Below, piece after piece: positions 12,445 through 24,335 of a stretch of 64,000 nucleotides of DNA. A program made the position numbers and the translations under genes. Position 1 is the first letter of the stretch, and each line of letters opens with the position of its first letter. This DNA comes from Acanthosepion esculentum (lineage: Eukaryota; Mollusca; Cephalopoda; Sepiida; Sepiidae), in assembly GCA_964036315.1 (NCBI GenBank), contig OZ038498.1:9843861-9907860 (forward strand), in the 5' to 3' direction. The notes under the pieces were generated by a model. The model saw only the letters and a list, made by a program, of their open reading frames with translations, searched no databases and was not told where the DNA came from.

Positions 12445-12630
12445 TATACCATGTGGAGGGGAGAGACGTTTTGGAGAAGGCCATAAACAAGACCTCCTGA
12501 TCCAACATCTTGATAGCACTCAAGAAGAAGCGAACTAGCTGCCCAAGGACTTCATGATTAAGAGTTACACAGTTTCTCAAGGTCGTGTTGACATTGTAAT
12601 TGAAAATAGAAACCACATTGAATAAATTAT
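12445..12630 (+). pseudogene. Mariner transposase C-terminus (relic 2, continued)
   Basis: In changing frames this reads LEKAINKTS, then SNILIALKKK, LPKDFMIKSY and GRVDIVIENRNHIE before a stop. That is the usual mariner C-terminal order ...LEKAINKTSHP-x-x...LPKDFIIKSC...R-R-V-x-x-x-I-E. It completes the relic begun at 10935. Confidence 0.75.
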
Positions 12631-13454
12631 TCATTTTTTCTTTCTATGAATTTTATTAATATCCTTTTGTTGTAATTAGCCTATTTATAGATAAGCATAT
12701 TTTGCAGGTCACGGGGATCTTCGTTTTGATTCCCCGCCCTGGATGGAAACATAAGTAAATGAGTGGGTAACTAACCATTAGAATTAAGTGTGTGAATAAA
12801 TCTGTTTGAAGAAATAGACACTGATGCAGAAGCAGGCATTTATGACTAGACTATTTTACATACCTACATACCTCTTCATCTCATTCAAAAATGTCAGATG
12901 GTTTACAGCCATTAAAAAAAAAAAAAATGTGCAAAAAGAGAATATATAATTATATAACCTTTTCCTGTGACTGTTTTTTTTTTTCTTGATAGCTGCCTAT
13001 GTCTCAGCTGCATCCTGTCCTAGTTGTAAACCTCCTATAATACTCAGTCATCAGTCTACCAGCCTTTCTTGAGTATTTCTAAATATTGAGGTTTTTTAGC
13101 GAGTTGTATATATGGATTCTGCAACACCATTTTCCATTTTTGCTCAAATTTGAACATGAAGGTTTCAATACAGAAAAAATGTTTCAGACCTTACAAATTG
13201 AAAAACTAAAATTATTTTCTGTATCCACTGAGGATATTAAATGTGTATACCTACATGGGTCATATGAGATTTTCAAAATCTGTAGACAAGTGAAAAGTAT
13301 TTGTTGTGTCTATTACCACAAAGATCAAATGTGATACAAATGCATTTTTCCAATGTTGAATTTTTTCATTACAAGTAAAAATCAGAAGTTATCAGAAACA
13401 TTTCCAAAGTAAAAACATTATAAAATACAATAGCTGCCTCCTCCATATATTATT
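12630..13454. other. Intronic DNA with a bulged hairpin, possible tRNA-like remnant
   Basis: At 12712-12736, CGGGGATC and GATTCCCCG pair with one bulge around a loop resembling a polymerase III B box (TTTTGATTCC). It could be an old SINE head. Otherwise AT-rich. Confidence 0.25.
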
Positions 13455-13785
13455 TCTTATAAATATTTTCATGGTAATTGTTCTGATGAGTTTTCCTATC
13501 TGGTACCTCAACTTTATGAATTTAAGTGCAGTACTAGATTGACAGCTAGGTCTCATCATTTTACTGTTTAAAAATCACTAGATGTAACCATAAGTTCTAT
13601 GCTAACAGTTTCTTTTCTCTCACACTTATTGATAGTGGTTATTTTTTAATTCCTGTTCTTTTAATTGTCTTTACTCCTTAATAATGTTTTTTTCTTTTGC
13701 TCAGATTCTTTCAAACTTAGTAAGCACTTGCATTTTAAAGAATTTATTGCTTTGCTTGTAGTTAAATGATTAAAAAAAAAAAAAA
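13455..13785 (+). repeat. Dispersed repeat family, copy 2 (partner at 6845)
   Basis: Same-orientation diverged copy of 6845-7225, from CTGATGAGTTTTCC to an A-rich end (AATGATT followed by an A run). Confidence 0.6.
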
Positions 13786-13789
13786 AAGT

Positions 13790-14770
13790 TACAACAGTAT
13801 GCTATTTCATAGGCAAAAAATAACAGCAATAGAATAATTTTGCTGGTTTAAAAAAAAAAAATCATGAAACAAAATATCTTTTAGTTAAATCAGTAGAAAT
13901 TTTATTTATACTTTGTAATCATGCAAGGTAATTATCTCAAATTTTGAAAAATTTTAAGATACAAAAAAATCACAATAATAAACGCATTCATTATTGAAGC
14001 TATATGCTCACATGATTATTTTCATATCCTTTATATAAAGGATTATTCAAACTACAGATAACTCTTTCTTTACAAATTGCCACAGACAGCTTTAATAATT
14101 AAAATATGGAATAAGGCAACAACACTTTAATATGCACATTAGTTCAGCTGTGTAACACTATTTAGCAACGGCACTTAGTTGACCAATTAATTAACCACAG
14201 AAGTTAATTACGCGGATTACTTAAACCGATAGATAGAACGAAAGGCATACTGAGCGATATTCTTTTTGTTTTGTTATTTTCCCAAACAAAGAATAGATAA
14301 AAAGATTTTTTTATTTTATTATTTTCAAATGCGATTCAAGATAATCATTTTTTCTTTCTCGCGGAGGTGCGGAGGTTTGATGCTGAGATATGCTAAATGT
14401 TCCTGAATAAGGTTAGGAATTTAACGACCCATTGTTTCTCTTTCTCACAGATAAGTCAGGCTTTTTTGAGAAGGGAAACGGGCGGGCAGCTGTCAGCATT
14501 GGTTAATACTCCAATAGAACCACAGGTCGTTCACTTAGTGAATATCAGTCAGCGGGGCATGGAAGGAAGTTGATTAACAAAATAAAATACTAAAGAAAGA
14601 ATTTGACGAAATTCGTTATCAATGAGGGCAGAATTGATCAAAGCCGGGTTGAGACAAATATTGTTTTTGCGATGGAATTTCGTCGCCAAACTGGCGGGCA
14701 TCTGGTTGTTATAACACAAGTTTTTGTCCATAAGTGGACACGGTCCCAAATTAACGAGTAAATGAATAAT
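13790..14770. other. Intronic DNA becoming GC-richer, no supported gene
   Basis: From about 14150 the base composition becomes more balanced. At about 14807-14821 there is ATGTCTAAG|GTAAGA on the plus strand, a start codon three codons before a donor-like sequence. This alone is too little for a gene call. A 66-codon minus-strand frame at 14549-14749 is unrecognised. Confidence 0.3.
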
Positions 14771-14839
14771 TGGGGCGTTGTGTCGGAGGCCCTGGCAATT
14801 ACCAGATGTCTAAGGTAAGATAAAAGATTGTCAACGAGA

Positions 14840-16150
14840 TTCCAGGAGGTCTAATTGTTTTTGTTTTTTTTAAGAAAATGGAAAACTAATTTTTTTTTTT
14901 TTTTTTTTCCCTTGTTTTTCCCTCCAGGATAAGCTAAACACCTACCTGGCTTGAGGTGGTGGGAGGGATGAAAATATGATAAAACAGGGGGTCTGGTTGA
15001 TTTCCACTTGAAGGATTGGTGTGAGGTATCAATGTGAGAAAGGCTAAACTTAGGAGGATAGTTCTCCTCCGACTTTCCCTCACAGAAGATGAAGATATGA
15101 GAAGGAGGGAGATTTTTGTTGACACCCCTCGAAGGGATTGGTATGAGGTGCCGGTATGAGAAGGAAGAGGACTCTCCTCCGACCTTTCCTCGCAGAAGGG
15201 GTGGAGTCCCTCTAGACAAAGAGCGGTAGATTTCCAAAAATGGAAAATGATAAATATTCCTGACCGAAAACAAAATAACCACACCACGTCCGACCCCACG
15301 CCAGGTTTTGATCGGCGTCCATACAAGCAAACGTCTTCGGGCGTTTTGAGCAGTAGAGTGGAAGTAGAGAAGCAGTGGCAGTTGGAGTTGCAGTTACAGT
15401 CAGAGAGATCCAGTCGAGCCCAAGAGACACGGGACTCGGAAGATAACGCCTCGCAGAGGTGACCGCACAAATCCATGCCTTCCGACTTAGACTTCTAACC
15501 AAGAACAAATTTGTTGAAGTCCGACTTTAGATTTCCCACCAAAGCCAGTTTTCGACTTAGACTTCTAACCAAGAACAAATTATAGAAGTCTGACTTATAT
15601 TTTCCACCAGGGCCGACTTTATAGAAAAAACAACCCAGATATCCAGAGCTAGCTAAGAACGCAAAAGTGTTACAATCCACATTTTTGGAGCTGGGAGAGA
15701 AGGAGAGAGACGCACTCGTGTAACTCAACAGACCGACATAAAATCAATCACTATTCCTAACCAGTCGCTCGCCTTGAAGTTGTTCTTTGTGTTTTTCTTT
15801 TTCTACATTTATTGTGCAGTATCACCTTGACCCGGATTCGGCTGGCACTACGGCCCGACGTTTGATTGATCTCGTCAACCTAAGATCAAATCACAACGTG
15901 GGTAGGTTGAATCGAGATCAAAGCAGTTGCTTCGGTGACCAGGCATTGGAGGCAAGCCGAGTACGACAAGTTGGTACTAGAACCTAACAAGACTTCAACT
16001 GATGTCCCGGGGTTAGCCCGTCACAGGTGGTGTCGAGACTGCAGGATTGCGCCAGAGAGAGTCAGGGGTCACGAGTGGTGCTGTGACTGCAGGATTGCGC
16101 CGCCAGGGGTCGGGTGTCACAGCTGTTTCAACTGCCAAGAAGACTCCAGT
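14840..16150 (+). mobile_element. Repetitive GC-richer block, possibly LTR and leader of a retroelement
   Basis: This 1.3-kb block has near-50% GC and internal tandem repeats: a 70-bp unit at 15483 and 15553 (CGACTTAGACTTCTAACC...) and a roughly 50-bp unit at about 16028 and 16077 (GACTGCAGGATTGCGCC). Its part at 15800-15990 resembles 12180-12440 (AATCACAACGTGGG). Long overlapping frames on the minus strand (14851-15508) reflect low stop frequency in GC-rich repeats. An LTR-retroelement LTR plus leader is the best guess. No paired LTR, primer site or ORF confirms it. Confidence 0.35.
15483..15620 (+). repeat. 70-bp tandem repeat, two copies
   Basis: CGACTTAGACTTCTAACCAA recurs at 15483 and 15553, with the following AGAACAAAT and GAAGTC(C/T)GACTT segments also repeated. 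The copies differ at several bases. Confidence 0.8.
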
Positions 16151-16596
16151 TGAGCCAAATTTCCAAAATATAAATAAGTTTAAATGGTCAATGACCTGCT
16201 TTTATTTGAATAATATATCAGCATAAGTACTGAAAACAACAAGGTGGCCAAGTCACAAATACTTATGGCAATTACTATATTCTAACTTAAGTTTTGATAA
16301 TGCTTTTTTATACACAAGAAAACTTTGGACAGCATATTAAACCAAGTGCAACATCAAGGAAGGCAAATGTTATAGCTAAGTGTGCATGTGTTAGAAAAAA
16401 ATGTTATTTCTCACAATCATTTCTAGCACTATTCTGACTGCATTCAGGTGATTGTATGAAATAATTTTCAGGGAATGATGAACAAAAACTTTTGTTTTTA
16501 ATCACATGCATTTATCATGTTATGGTTACTTGTAAATTTCATAGAGAACTGTACAAAACAAAATGATGAAAACATTGAGCAAGATCTAGCATTCTG

Positions 16597-16879
16597 AGTG
16601 TCTATATTTCTGAGATGAGGTATTATGTACAGTATTTACATTATTCGGACTATTGTCCTCATCTTTGTCGCCATATTTGTCACAACGTTTCGGCCGTTGT
16701 ACGCTCCGGCCTTCTTCAGGTGGTTGGAATTTCGAACCGAACCCTTTATTTCGATCACTGGGGTAGACTGTTCTAGTTCCACGAGCCATGTTTGATGGAT
16801 GTCAGTTATCAGTTATCTCCTGGTAATTTTTCCCTCTGAAAGTTCTCCACTGCCTGAACCGGGTATTGAACTCCGTACC
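16597..16879 (-). repeat. tRNA-derived SINE, minus copy (body, core and tail)
   Basis: Read minus, it contains the B-box-like GAGTTCAATACCC (16861-16873 on plus), a body with CAGTGGAGAACTTTC and ACATGGCTCGTGGAACT, the core CTGAAGAAGGCC...GGCCGAAAC (16687-16719) and the tail CCGAATAATGTAAATACTG...CTCAGAAATATAGAC. The A-box half is missing. It shares nearly the whole body with the plus copy at 17261. Confidence 0.8.
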
Positions 16880-16891
16880 GATCCTTCAGAG

Positions 16892-17009
16892 TCTGTCTAT
16901 ATTTCTGAGATGAGGTATTATGTACAGTATTTACATTATTCGGACTATTGTCCTCATCTTTGTCGCCATATTTGTCACAACGTTTCGGCCGTTGTACGCT
17001 CCGGCCTTC
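16892..17009 (-). repeat. SINE tail fragment, minus
   Basis: A second minus copy of the same tail and core, from ATATAGACAG back to GAAGGCCGG, ending before the CTGAAGA motif. Confidence 0.8.
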
Positions 17010-17260
17010 AACTTAAGGAATCAGCACATATGCTAGGCCACAAAAATCTCCTGAGTCGGCCAAGCATAGAAATAAATACAATACGGGAACCAGTAATAAG
17101 GAGTGCCAGAGAACAGCAATGATAACAAAAAGTTGCAATATGAGATCTGGTAAAGAACATGCAATGATAACAGCAAAATTGCAATATGAGTACTGGTAAA
17201 AAATGGTTGCTGAAAAATTAGGTTTATAATACTCAGAAATTCATACCCAGATGTTCTCAA

Positions 17261-17563
17261 GAACACATGGTACGGTGGATAAAGGCGTTGGTTAGATCCA
17301 GTAACAGACCCAAAGAGTGTGAGTTCAATACCCGGTTCGGCAGTGGAGAACTTTCAGAGGGAAAAATTACCAGGAGATAACTGATAACTCACATCCATCA
17401 AACATGGCTCGTGGAACTAGAACAGTCTACCCCAGTGATCGAAATAAAGGGTTCGGTTCGAAATTCCAACCACCTGAAGAAGGCCGGAGCGTACAACGGC
17501 CGAAACGTTGTGACAAATATGGCGACAAAATGAGGACAATAGTCCGAATAATGTAAATACTGT
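17261..17563 (+). repeat. tRNA-derived SINE, plus copy
   Basis: It starts GAACACATGGTACGGTGGATAA with an A-box-like GGTGGATAAAGGCG, then the B box GAGTTCAATACCC, the body, the core at 17474-17506 and the tail to GTAAATACTGT. It stops about 30 bp short of the tail end seen in the copy at 41668. Its body is almost identical to the minus copy at 16597. Confidence 0.85.
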
Positions 17564-17579
17564 ATCTAGCATTCTGTTC

Positions 17580-18080
17580 AAGATTCCTGAAGTTTACAAG
17601 ATGCAAAAGACACAAGGAAGACTGGAGAGTTACACCAGCTAAAATAACAGATAAAAATGCAAGTACCAAATAATAATACATGCAAGTACCAAATAATAAT
17701 ACCACATTCAAAAATTTCAGACAAAAAGTGTCACTGTTACAGAATTTGACACAAGTCCAGAGTAAATATATGGAAATCAATTTAAAGTCCATGTTGACAG
17801 TGAATAAATCATTTGAAATCCTCTTGGGGCACATAACCAAATCATTCAATTTTGGTAAGTTTTTTTTAATATATTACATCATGCTGAAAAGTATATTATT
17901 AGAAATAATATATAGTTTTTTTGTAATGTTAATTTGTAGATATTTTCATCAAAAATATACAAAGCAAGATGCCATCTCTATTCATTAACATAGCCCTAGG
18001 TTTGCTTCTTTGGAGTCAAGAGAAGGGATCTAACTAGAAAAAAAAAAAGAAAAAGATTATAAGCAAACCAAACTACTTAC
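17580..18080. other. Intronic DNA
   Basis: A 21-bp direct duplication (ATGCAAGTACCAAATAATAA, twice, at about 17657-17699) is the only structure seen. Confidence 0.4.
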
Positions 18081-18161
18081 TTGGGTTGAATATAGACCTT
18101 GTTGAGTGACTTCTTGAACTAAATCCTTTGTAAGGTGTTGTAGCCAAGTTGGCTGTGTGAC
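18081..18161 (-). CDS. Candidate internal exon, 81 nt
   Basis: On the minus strand, a pyrimidine-rich acceptor (TTTTTCCAG) precedes 81 nt ending CCCAA|GTAAGT, a near-ideal donor. Two frames are open through the whole exon. The phase-0 frame includes WLQHLTKDLVQEVTQQ. The frame that would continue from the candidate first exon at 27489 is Ser/Thr-rich and contains TTPYKGF, a TP-x-K Cdk-type site. I cannot decide the phase, so the protein product is uncertain. It lies between the candidate first exon and the ECT2-like exons on the same strand, so it could be an early ECT2 exon, but an exon correcting the phase before 788 was not found. It may instead belong to another transcript or be a chance open stretch. 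Confidence 0.4.
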
Positions 18162-21100
18162 CTGGAAAAATGTGAGCAGGCTAAAAATGTAGGTATGTTC
18201 AATAAAAACAAATAAAAATAACAAAAGGCCAATATTTGAATAAAACTATCACAAAAATCTCTTAACAGAACAAAGACCATTTTGATAATTGTGAAAAACC
18301 AGAAACTAAATTATGTTCTATAGAACAATATATTTGATGTGATTAATTTACATAAACAACTGTCAAACTAATGCACTGACCGTTTTAGACTAGTAGTAAT
18401 TAGTGATGACAAGATTAATCGGAGTCTGAAAATTTTTAACCTAACTTCTAATACCAAAAACAATTCTTTGGCTCATTTTTTTTGTTTAAAACTTAATTTT
18501 CCATTCGTGGTACTAATGATAAAAAGATATAAATATTTATTGATTTTTAAATTATCAATAAAACAAAAATCTATAGATCATAATAACACCCAAGTTAAAT
18601 ATGCTGTAAATTTATTATACTTGTGTAAAAAATACAAAAAAATGAAATGTGTAAGATTTTACTCAGTTCTTGAACTTTCTAAAAAGTTTACAATTTTAAA
18701 GCCTGTTTAGTTCAAAATAAATTTTTTTATTTCTTTTTAAACATCGTTAATTCATCCATTTCATATTATAACTTATTGATTTAATAATTATTATTACAAT
18801 TAGATAACACCAAATAAACCCACGTTGTGGTTCTGCCAGATCAAGTTTTTTTTTTGTTTTTTAAATCAATGGATATGTTTTTATTGTGTTGTTGCACTTT
18901 TACTCTTTTTTAACAAAAATAAAACACTGATTCTTTTTAGAAATTATATTTTTTATTTGTGAGAAATTTATTTTAGACAGTAAAAATTATTAGTGATTAA
19001 ATCTTTTAGATAAGATTGAAGACCCTTTATTATTTATTAAGTTGCTGTGATAATTCATATTTAATTCTTTATTAAACACCTGTAAGAAAAATTTTAAATT
19101 TGCATTTATTTTTTATTCACTATCCTGCAGGATTAGGTACTCTTTGAAAATGATCAAAATATATACACAAGTTAAACCACAATACATAGGATGATGCCTT
19201 ATATATATATATATATATAAGGGTGTCTCTTAATTTTAAGCGCATGCTGAAACTGTTCTCTCAATTGTTTAAACTCTTACCCAATTTTTTTTTAAAATAA
19301 AAAGAATATTAACTTTATTTCATAAACATTTGAATTCATTTTTCTACTAAATGTTTTATCAATAAATGTATAATATAATCAATAAATGTGCTTTGTTCAT
19401 TAAGTTTCCAAAACCAACTGTAGGGCCTGAAAATAATGAATTTTAATTATTGTATGTATTGGAAACCATGTTGAAATCGGAAATTTAGAACAGTTCTGGG
19501 ATATTTTATCAGAATTGATAAAAATATTGGTATTGTTACATCATGAGTAATAATCCAAATAGACATTAATGTGTGCCAATTAAAGCTTCAAAAGCTTTTA
19601 AAACATCATTTTGGACAATAGAGAAATTGGCTTGTTTGTGCATTTTGGTTTTGTTTTTATAACTACTTAAAAAGATTTTTCACAATACAGTCAATATAAG
19701 TATTGACCCCTAAAATAACATATTCAATAAATATACTTTTGATATGGGGACAACCACATAGAATTATGATAAAATTGGTAATATTTCAAAGCTTTAAAAT
19801 CTGATTAGATTGCCGTATTTGTTTCAATCATACACTTATTTTTACTAAATTTCATAAAATTACTGGTTTATATAAATGATTAAATTAAAAACATTTTGTA
19901 CAGGATAAACTTGCTTTATTAAAACAAGGGATAAAAATATAACAAAATTAATAATTAATATTTTGCATCATTTTCAAATATACAAAGCAAATAACCCCTT
20001 TCCTTTTTGCTGCAAATAGTTAAAAATGTACTTAAGACTTTATAATATAAAATAATATGTGTAATTTTCTTCCAAAATATATTTAAAATGTTATAAGCAA
20101 GCAAACACTAACCAAAATATCAGTATATAAATGTAATTTTAAATAAAAAAAATGTTGTTGGAAAAGTTTCTGCCTGCCCACTAAATCAATTTACATCACA
20201 ATCACCTCTACAAGCTCTTTACTTCATCAGTAGTGCTGAAATGTTATACAATAATAGCATGCCAAATTTTATTGTAAAAACAGTATGGTCATGAAAAATT
20301 ATTACATATGTTCCAAATATTACTCAAGCCCATTAGATTTTCAAAAATTGAGAACTTGCTTTTAAAATCAGAGCTAAATACTAGATTGATGCAAAAGATT
20401 CCAACAGTTTTTTTGACAATTTTTATATATTTATAATCTTTATTTAATGATCAAATTATTTTAATGACTTAGTGTCACCTTTCAAATAAGCTGTGTATGT
20501 CATCATAAAAATATGATTACCATTTTGATTTTATGGATTTTCCCAGCTATATTAGCCGTCTTGCATGTACAGTAGGAAGACAGGTTTTTATTCTACACCA
20601 GTTGAGTTCCTTGCTGAGAAAAAGAGTTTCTTTCTCTTCCATTTAATCAAAATTCACTGATTCAACTTTGCTGAAAATTCAAGTGGTTTTGCCACTGCAT
20701 ATTGTTTCAAAAGTCCCTCCAATACATAAGTGTTCAGGTTCTGGAATCTTCTTACATTCCCTGATTTGCAAACCATCTCTGACAAATGATCACACCTACC
20801 GCATTATTGCTATAAGCTTCAGTCTTATCCACTGCTTGGCTTCCTCTCCTCCTATCCTCTACACACACATCCAATATTAAACATAAAACATAAGAGTAAA
20901 CATATTATTATAATCAGTTATCATTTTCACTAGAGAAAAGCAAACATTATCATTTATCAATTTAAATAATTCCTAGAGTGTGTACATGCAAGTAATAAAG
21001 AAGTGAGTAAACTTCAAAGACATTTCTAAGATTTCCCTAAAATTGTACAAAAGATGTTGCTGGAAACTTTTGTATCAACCTAATGAAATAATATCTTAAC

Positions 21101-23540
21101 TAAAAGCAGTTCAAGTAAAAAGAAAAGAAATGAATCCAAGAGATAAAGGCAAAAAGTAAGTCTATTATTACATTGAAATGACTGGTTGCATTAAGAGATT
21201 ATTTCTTTATGTAATGGACACACCTTGTGGAAAAGGAGGGAGTACTTCAGATCCTACTATTTCCAATAAAACTATATTTTTAAAGATGTCACAGTATCTC
21301 TCTTCATATTTAAACATTTTTGCTATATGGATTTAAAAATCTCAAATTTTGGGGGAAAAAAGATAAAAAGTACAAGCAATTTAATAAATCATATTCACCA
21401 AATTATTATGACAAGCAGATAGTTTTCAATTCTTTGTAATATAAAAAGAAATACTTGAATTACTAATAGACTTCAAAGACAAGCATCCAACATGAACAAA
21501 CATTTTTTTTTTAAATTAAAACTTCCAAAGAGATTAAAATTTGCTTTCTTCATCCTCAGGAGCCTGTTCTTTTATGATATCATCCTATCAATAAGACCAC
21601 AAAGGCTTCATAAAATGTCAACCAAACAGACTGCAGCCTCATTCCTTCCACTACTCAAGTGTACCTTTGCTGTACACAAATAATAGTATTATAGATAATA
21701 GCAGAGATGCACATAAAAACCTTAAAAAATGCAGCAACTTTCTCATCTGTGCATTCCAGGGATGCATTAAAGTTTCCCATGAAAAGAGATACATTGCACA
21801 AAACCAATTTCACTGATAACAATTTGAATAACATTTAACAGGGCTCAAAAAATGTCTTAAAGAAATTTTGTTGTATGGATTGGTAGGGAGACCAATATTT
21901 TTTTGTAATTTCAAATAATAACCACATGTATCATTTGATTTCATGCTTTCAAAGACTTTTTACAAGTCCTTCCTTTTGTTTTCACTGACTCTTTCCTTCT
22001 TTTACTGAATAGTGGGATGTGTGAGTGGTATGAAATGGATATCAATGTCAGCAAATTTATGGTTCATTTATTTTGTTTTATTTAATTTTTAAAAACTTTC
22101 ATTCTTTCAATTTTAAAAAAAAAAAAACTTTGTTCTATCAATTCTCAAAAAATATAGTTTTAAATTGAATGGTAATTAAGTGTAAATACTGTTTTTGTTT
22201 TAAATTTATTGTTCTGTCAATATAAAACCTTTGTCATAATTCTCAAAAAATATACTTTGTTTCTTTTGTCATTTAAAAAAAACAAAAAAAAACAACCTTT
22301 TTCCTGACATAATTCACAATAATTTCCTGATATAATTCACAATATAAAGTTTCTTAAATATCGTTTTTGTTTTAAATTTATTTATTCAATTGAAAAATAA
22401 AAACTACTTTTGTCACGTCAATTTAAAAACTCTCTCATAATTCCAAAAAACACATAATTGAACAGTGATTAAATGTAAATACTGTTTTTGTTTTGAATCT
22501 ACAAAATAGTTCTGTCAATTTTCAAGTGAATAAAAAAATTAATTGGACAATGATAAAATCAAACTTAGTCTTTAGCCCTGCAGTTTAACACAACAATTTA
22601 TAAAAAATTTTAGGTGGGACCCAGTGAATTTCCGTAATAGTCTTCAAATTTCTTACACTGTCAACTATTATTACTATCTGACTTACTTCTTTCATCTTAT
22701 TTCTCTGACTTTTTATTGTAATTCAGTCATTATTTCAGGACAATTAAATAAGACAACACAAATTAGAAATAATGAAGATACTTCTTAAAAAAATAATAAA
22801 AAAAATAAAAAAAATCCAAGTTTTATTTTTCAATGTAATAGTCAAATAATTCTTTGTATTTTGCATATAAAATCCAACCTGAGAGTTAGATTTCTTTAAA
22901 AATACAAAAGGACCAATAATTTGAAAAATACTGCTGACAATCAAAATTGTTACTGGGCTAGTAAAAAAAAAAAAAAAAAACCTTGGTATTTAATTGGAAT
23001 GAAATAGCATAAAGATCACTTAACTTAATTCATTCAATATCTGTCTATGTAAATAATATAATTCATTCAAAAAGATTGTTTTTTGACAGTATTATGGCAA
23101 CTGTCATAGCATCCTGACCTTTTCAAAAATTGTCATATTTCTGCTTATTGAATTTAAAAGAAAAGAATTTTTATAATATTGTTTTTTTTTTTATTTAAAA
23201 AAAAGAAAAAGTAAAACTGCAAAAATGATTTGTACAGTTTATAGAAGATAGAAATGTCAAAAGTGTAAATCAATTGTGCCAGATTGATTATGTTAGCTGC
23301 TTTGATGTGTGGCTTCCATACAAATTAAGTGAAAAAAAACCTGGAGCCTATTTCTGGGTTTTATTTACTACTTAAATAACATTAAAATGTTCTGTGTTTT
23401 TTAACAAATTGTGAGAGGTGATGTGAATACTTTACATGAATGTAGAATGCAAGCAAAATAAACCAAATCATACCAAAGGTACATCTTCATTCAAAAGAAG
23501 GTGATATTGTGTAGATGGCAAAATTAGAACCGAAGCCTCT
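18162..23540. other. Long AT-rich intron segment
   Basis: No gene or named element is supported. It contains a (TA)n run at 19201-19220 and a degenerate repeat at 22080-22560. Short open frames at 18468, 20668, 21492 and 22744 have no motif I recognise. Confidence 0.45.
22080..22560 (+). repeat. Degenerate tandem repeat
   Basis: The phrase TGTAAATACTGTTTTTGTTTT, followed by AAT or TTAAATTTATT and then a TTCTGTCAAT-like element, returns about three times (near 22180, 22355 and 22470) with unequal spacing. The copies are diverged and A/T tracts interrupt them. Confidence 0.45.
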
Positions 23541-24000
23541 ACTATAGATTCCTTCCATAGAAGCAAAGAATTGATTAAAAAAAAGTGCTAGTTTCAAATA
23601 GACCAGTTGAAGACACAAATCATCCCGAATTAGTTCAAGGATTCCAAATTCTATAATAATGATGATGATGCTAAAAACCACATATGATTTTTGGTGATTC
23701 CATCTTGATTGGGAAGTTTTCATTCATCTTCCATATTCACCAGATATTGCACCTTTGGATTACCATTTATACCATATAGAATAATTCTCTAGATGATAAA
23801 AATATTAAATTCCCTGGAAGACTACAAAAGGCAAGTAACCCAGCTCTTTACTGAGAAAGGTAATAGAATTCTGAGAGAATGAAGTTATGAAATTGGTTGA
23901 AAGATGGCAGAAAAATGTTCTTCAGACAAGTTCATGTTGAAAAAGAAAAAAATGTATCTGATTCTTACTTAAATGAAACAAACATTCTGAATGACTAATA
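23540..24000 (+). pseudogene. Decayed mariner transposase C-terminal part (relic 3)
   Basis: Broken frames give NRPVEDTNHPELVQ, then LGWEVFIHLPYSPDIAPLDY-like sequence (here split over two frames around 23700-23760), and MKLVERWQKNVLQ near 23890-23930. This is the P-P-Y-S-P-D-(I/L)-A-P-x-D-(Y/F) catalytic block and C-terminal W-Q-K signature of mauritiana-type mariners. Stops and frameshifts make it inactive. Confidence 0.65.
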
Positions 24001-24239
24001 TTAGGTCATTAGAGACGGCAATAAGGACGAATTTATCTTAAAAGTTACCCTATATATAACATTTATATGCATTAACACTTAAAACATACATGCTGATAAG
24101 AAACATTGAAACTATATATGGGTCCTATCTTTATGAATATATTCATTACAGTCTCTCTCAATCTAAAAGAAAACTTTTTATATTGCATAACTGAAAATTA
24201 TGAGTTGTTTCGAAAAAATTATCAAACTTTATATGAGGT

Positions 24240-24335
24240 GGTGCTGAAAAGAACTTTGTCTGAACAAAGAGGGATTAAAAAAAAATATCTAAAATTTGGT
24301 CAGATTATGGGCCAGGCCAAGAACTTTTCAGCACC
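24240..24335. mobile_element. Small MITE with GGTGCTGAAAAG termini
   Basis: This 96-bp element has inverted ends GGTGCTGAAAAG and CTTTTCAGCACC. It is related to the 106-bp element at 24858. TA follows the right end; the left flank does not clearly show TA. The structure suggests a mariner-type MITE. Confidence 0.6.

Larger units (their letters stand above)
16597..17563. mobile_element. Composite SINE insertion with a 13-bp target-site duplication
   Basis: ATCTAGCATTCTG stands at both 16584-16596 and 17564-17576, immediately flanking this 967-bp segment. Inside are three copies of one tRNA-derived SINE: minus (16597-16879), minus fragment (16892-17009) and plus (17261-17563), so SINE tails face outward at both ends. 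The middle (17010-17260) is unique AT-rich DNA with a short internal duplication (CAATGATAACA and GCAATATGAG each twice). The direct repeats show the block entered as a unit. Confidence 0.75.

Noticed and set aside
14851..15508. Overlapping minus-strand frames of 98-180 codons
   Set aside because: They lie in three frames over a GC-rich tandem-repeat block with low stop frequency and contain no domain motif.
21534..21584. Minus-strand terminal-exon look-alike (DDIIKEQAPEDEESKF then stop, after TTATTGATAG)
   Set aside because: The peptide looks protein-like, but it is only 16 codons, the acceptor is mediocre, and a stop here conflicts with an ECT2 gene continuing to the left edge.
23487..23723. 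Minus-strand 78-codon frame
   Set aside because: It is antisense to a mariner relic whose transposase blocks read on the plus strand.
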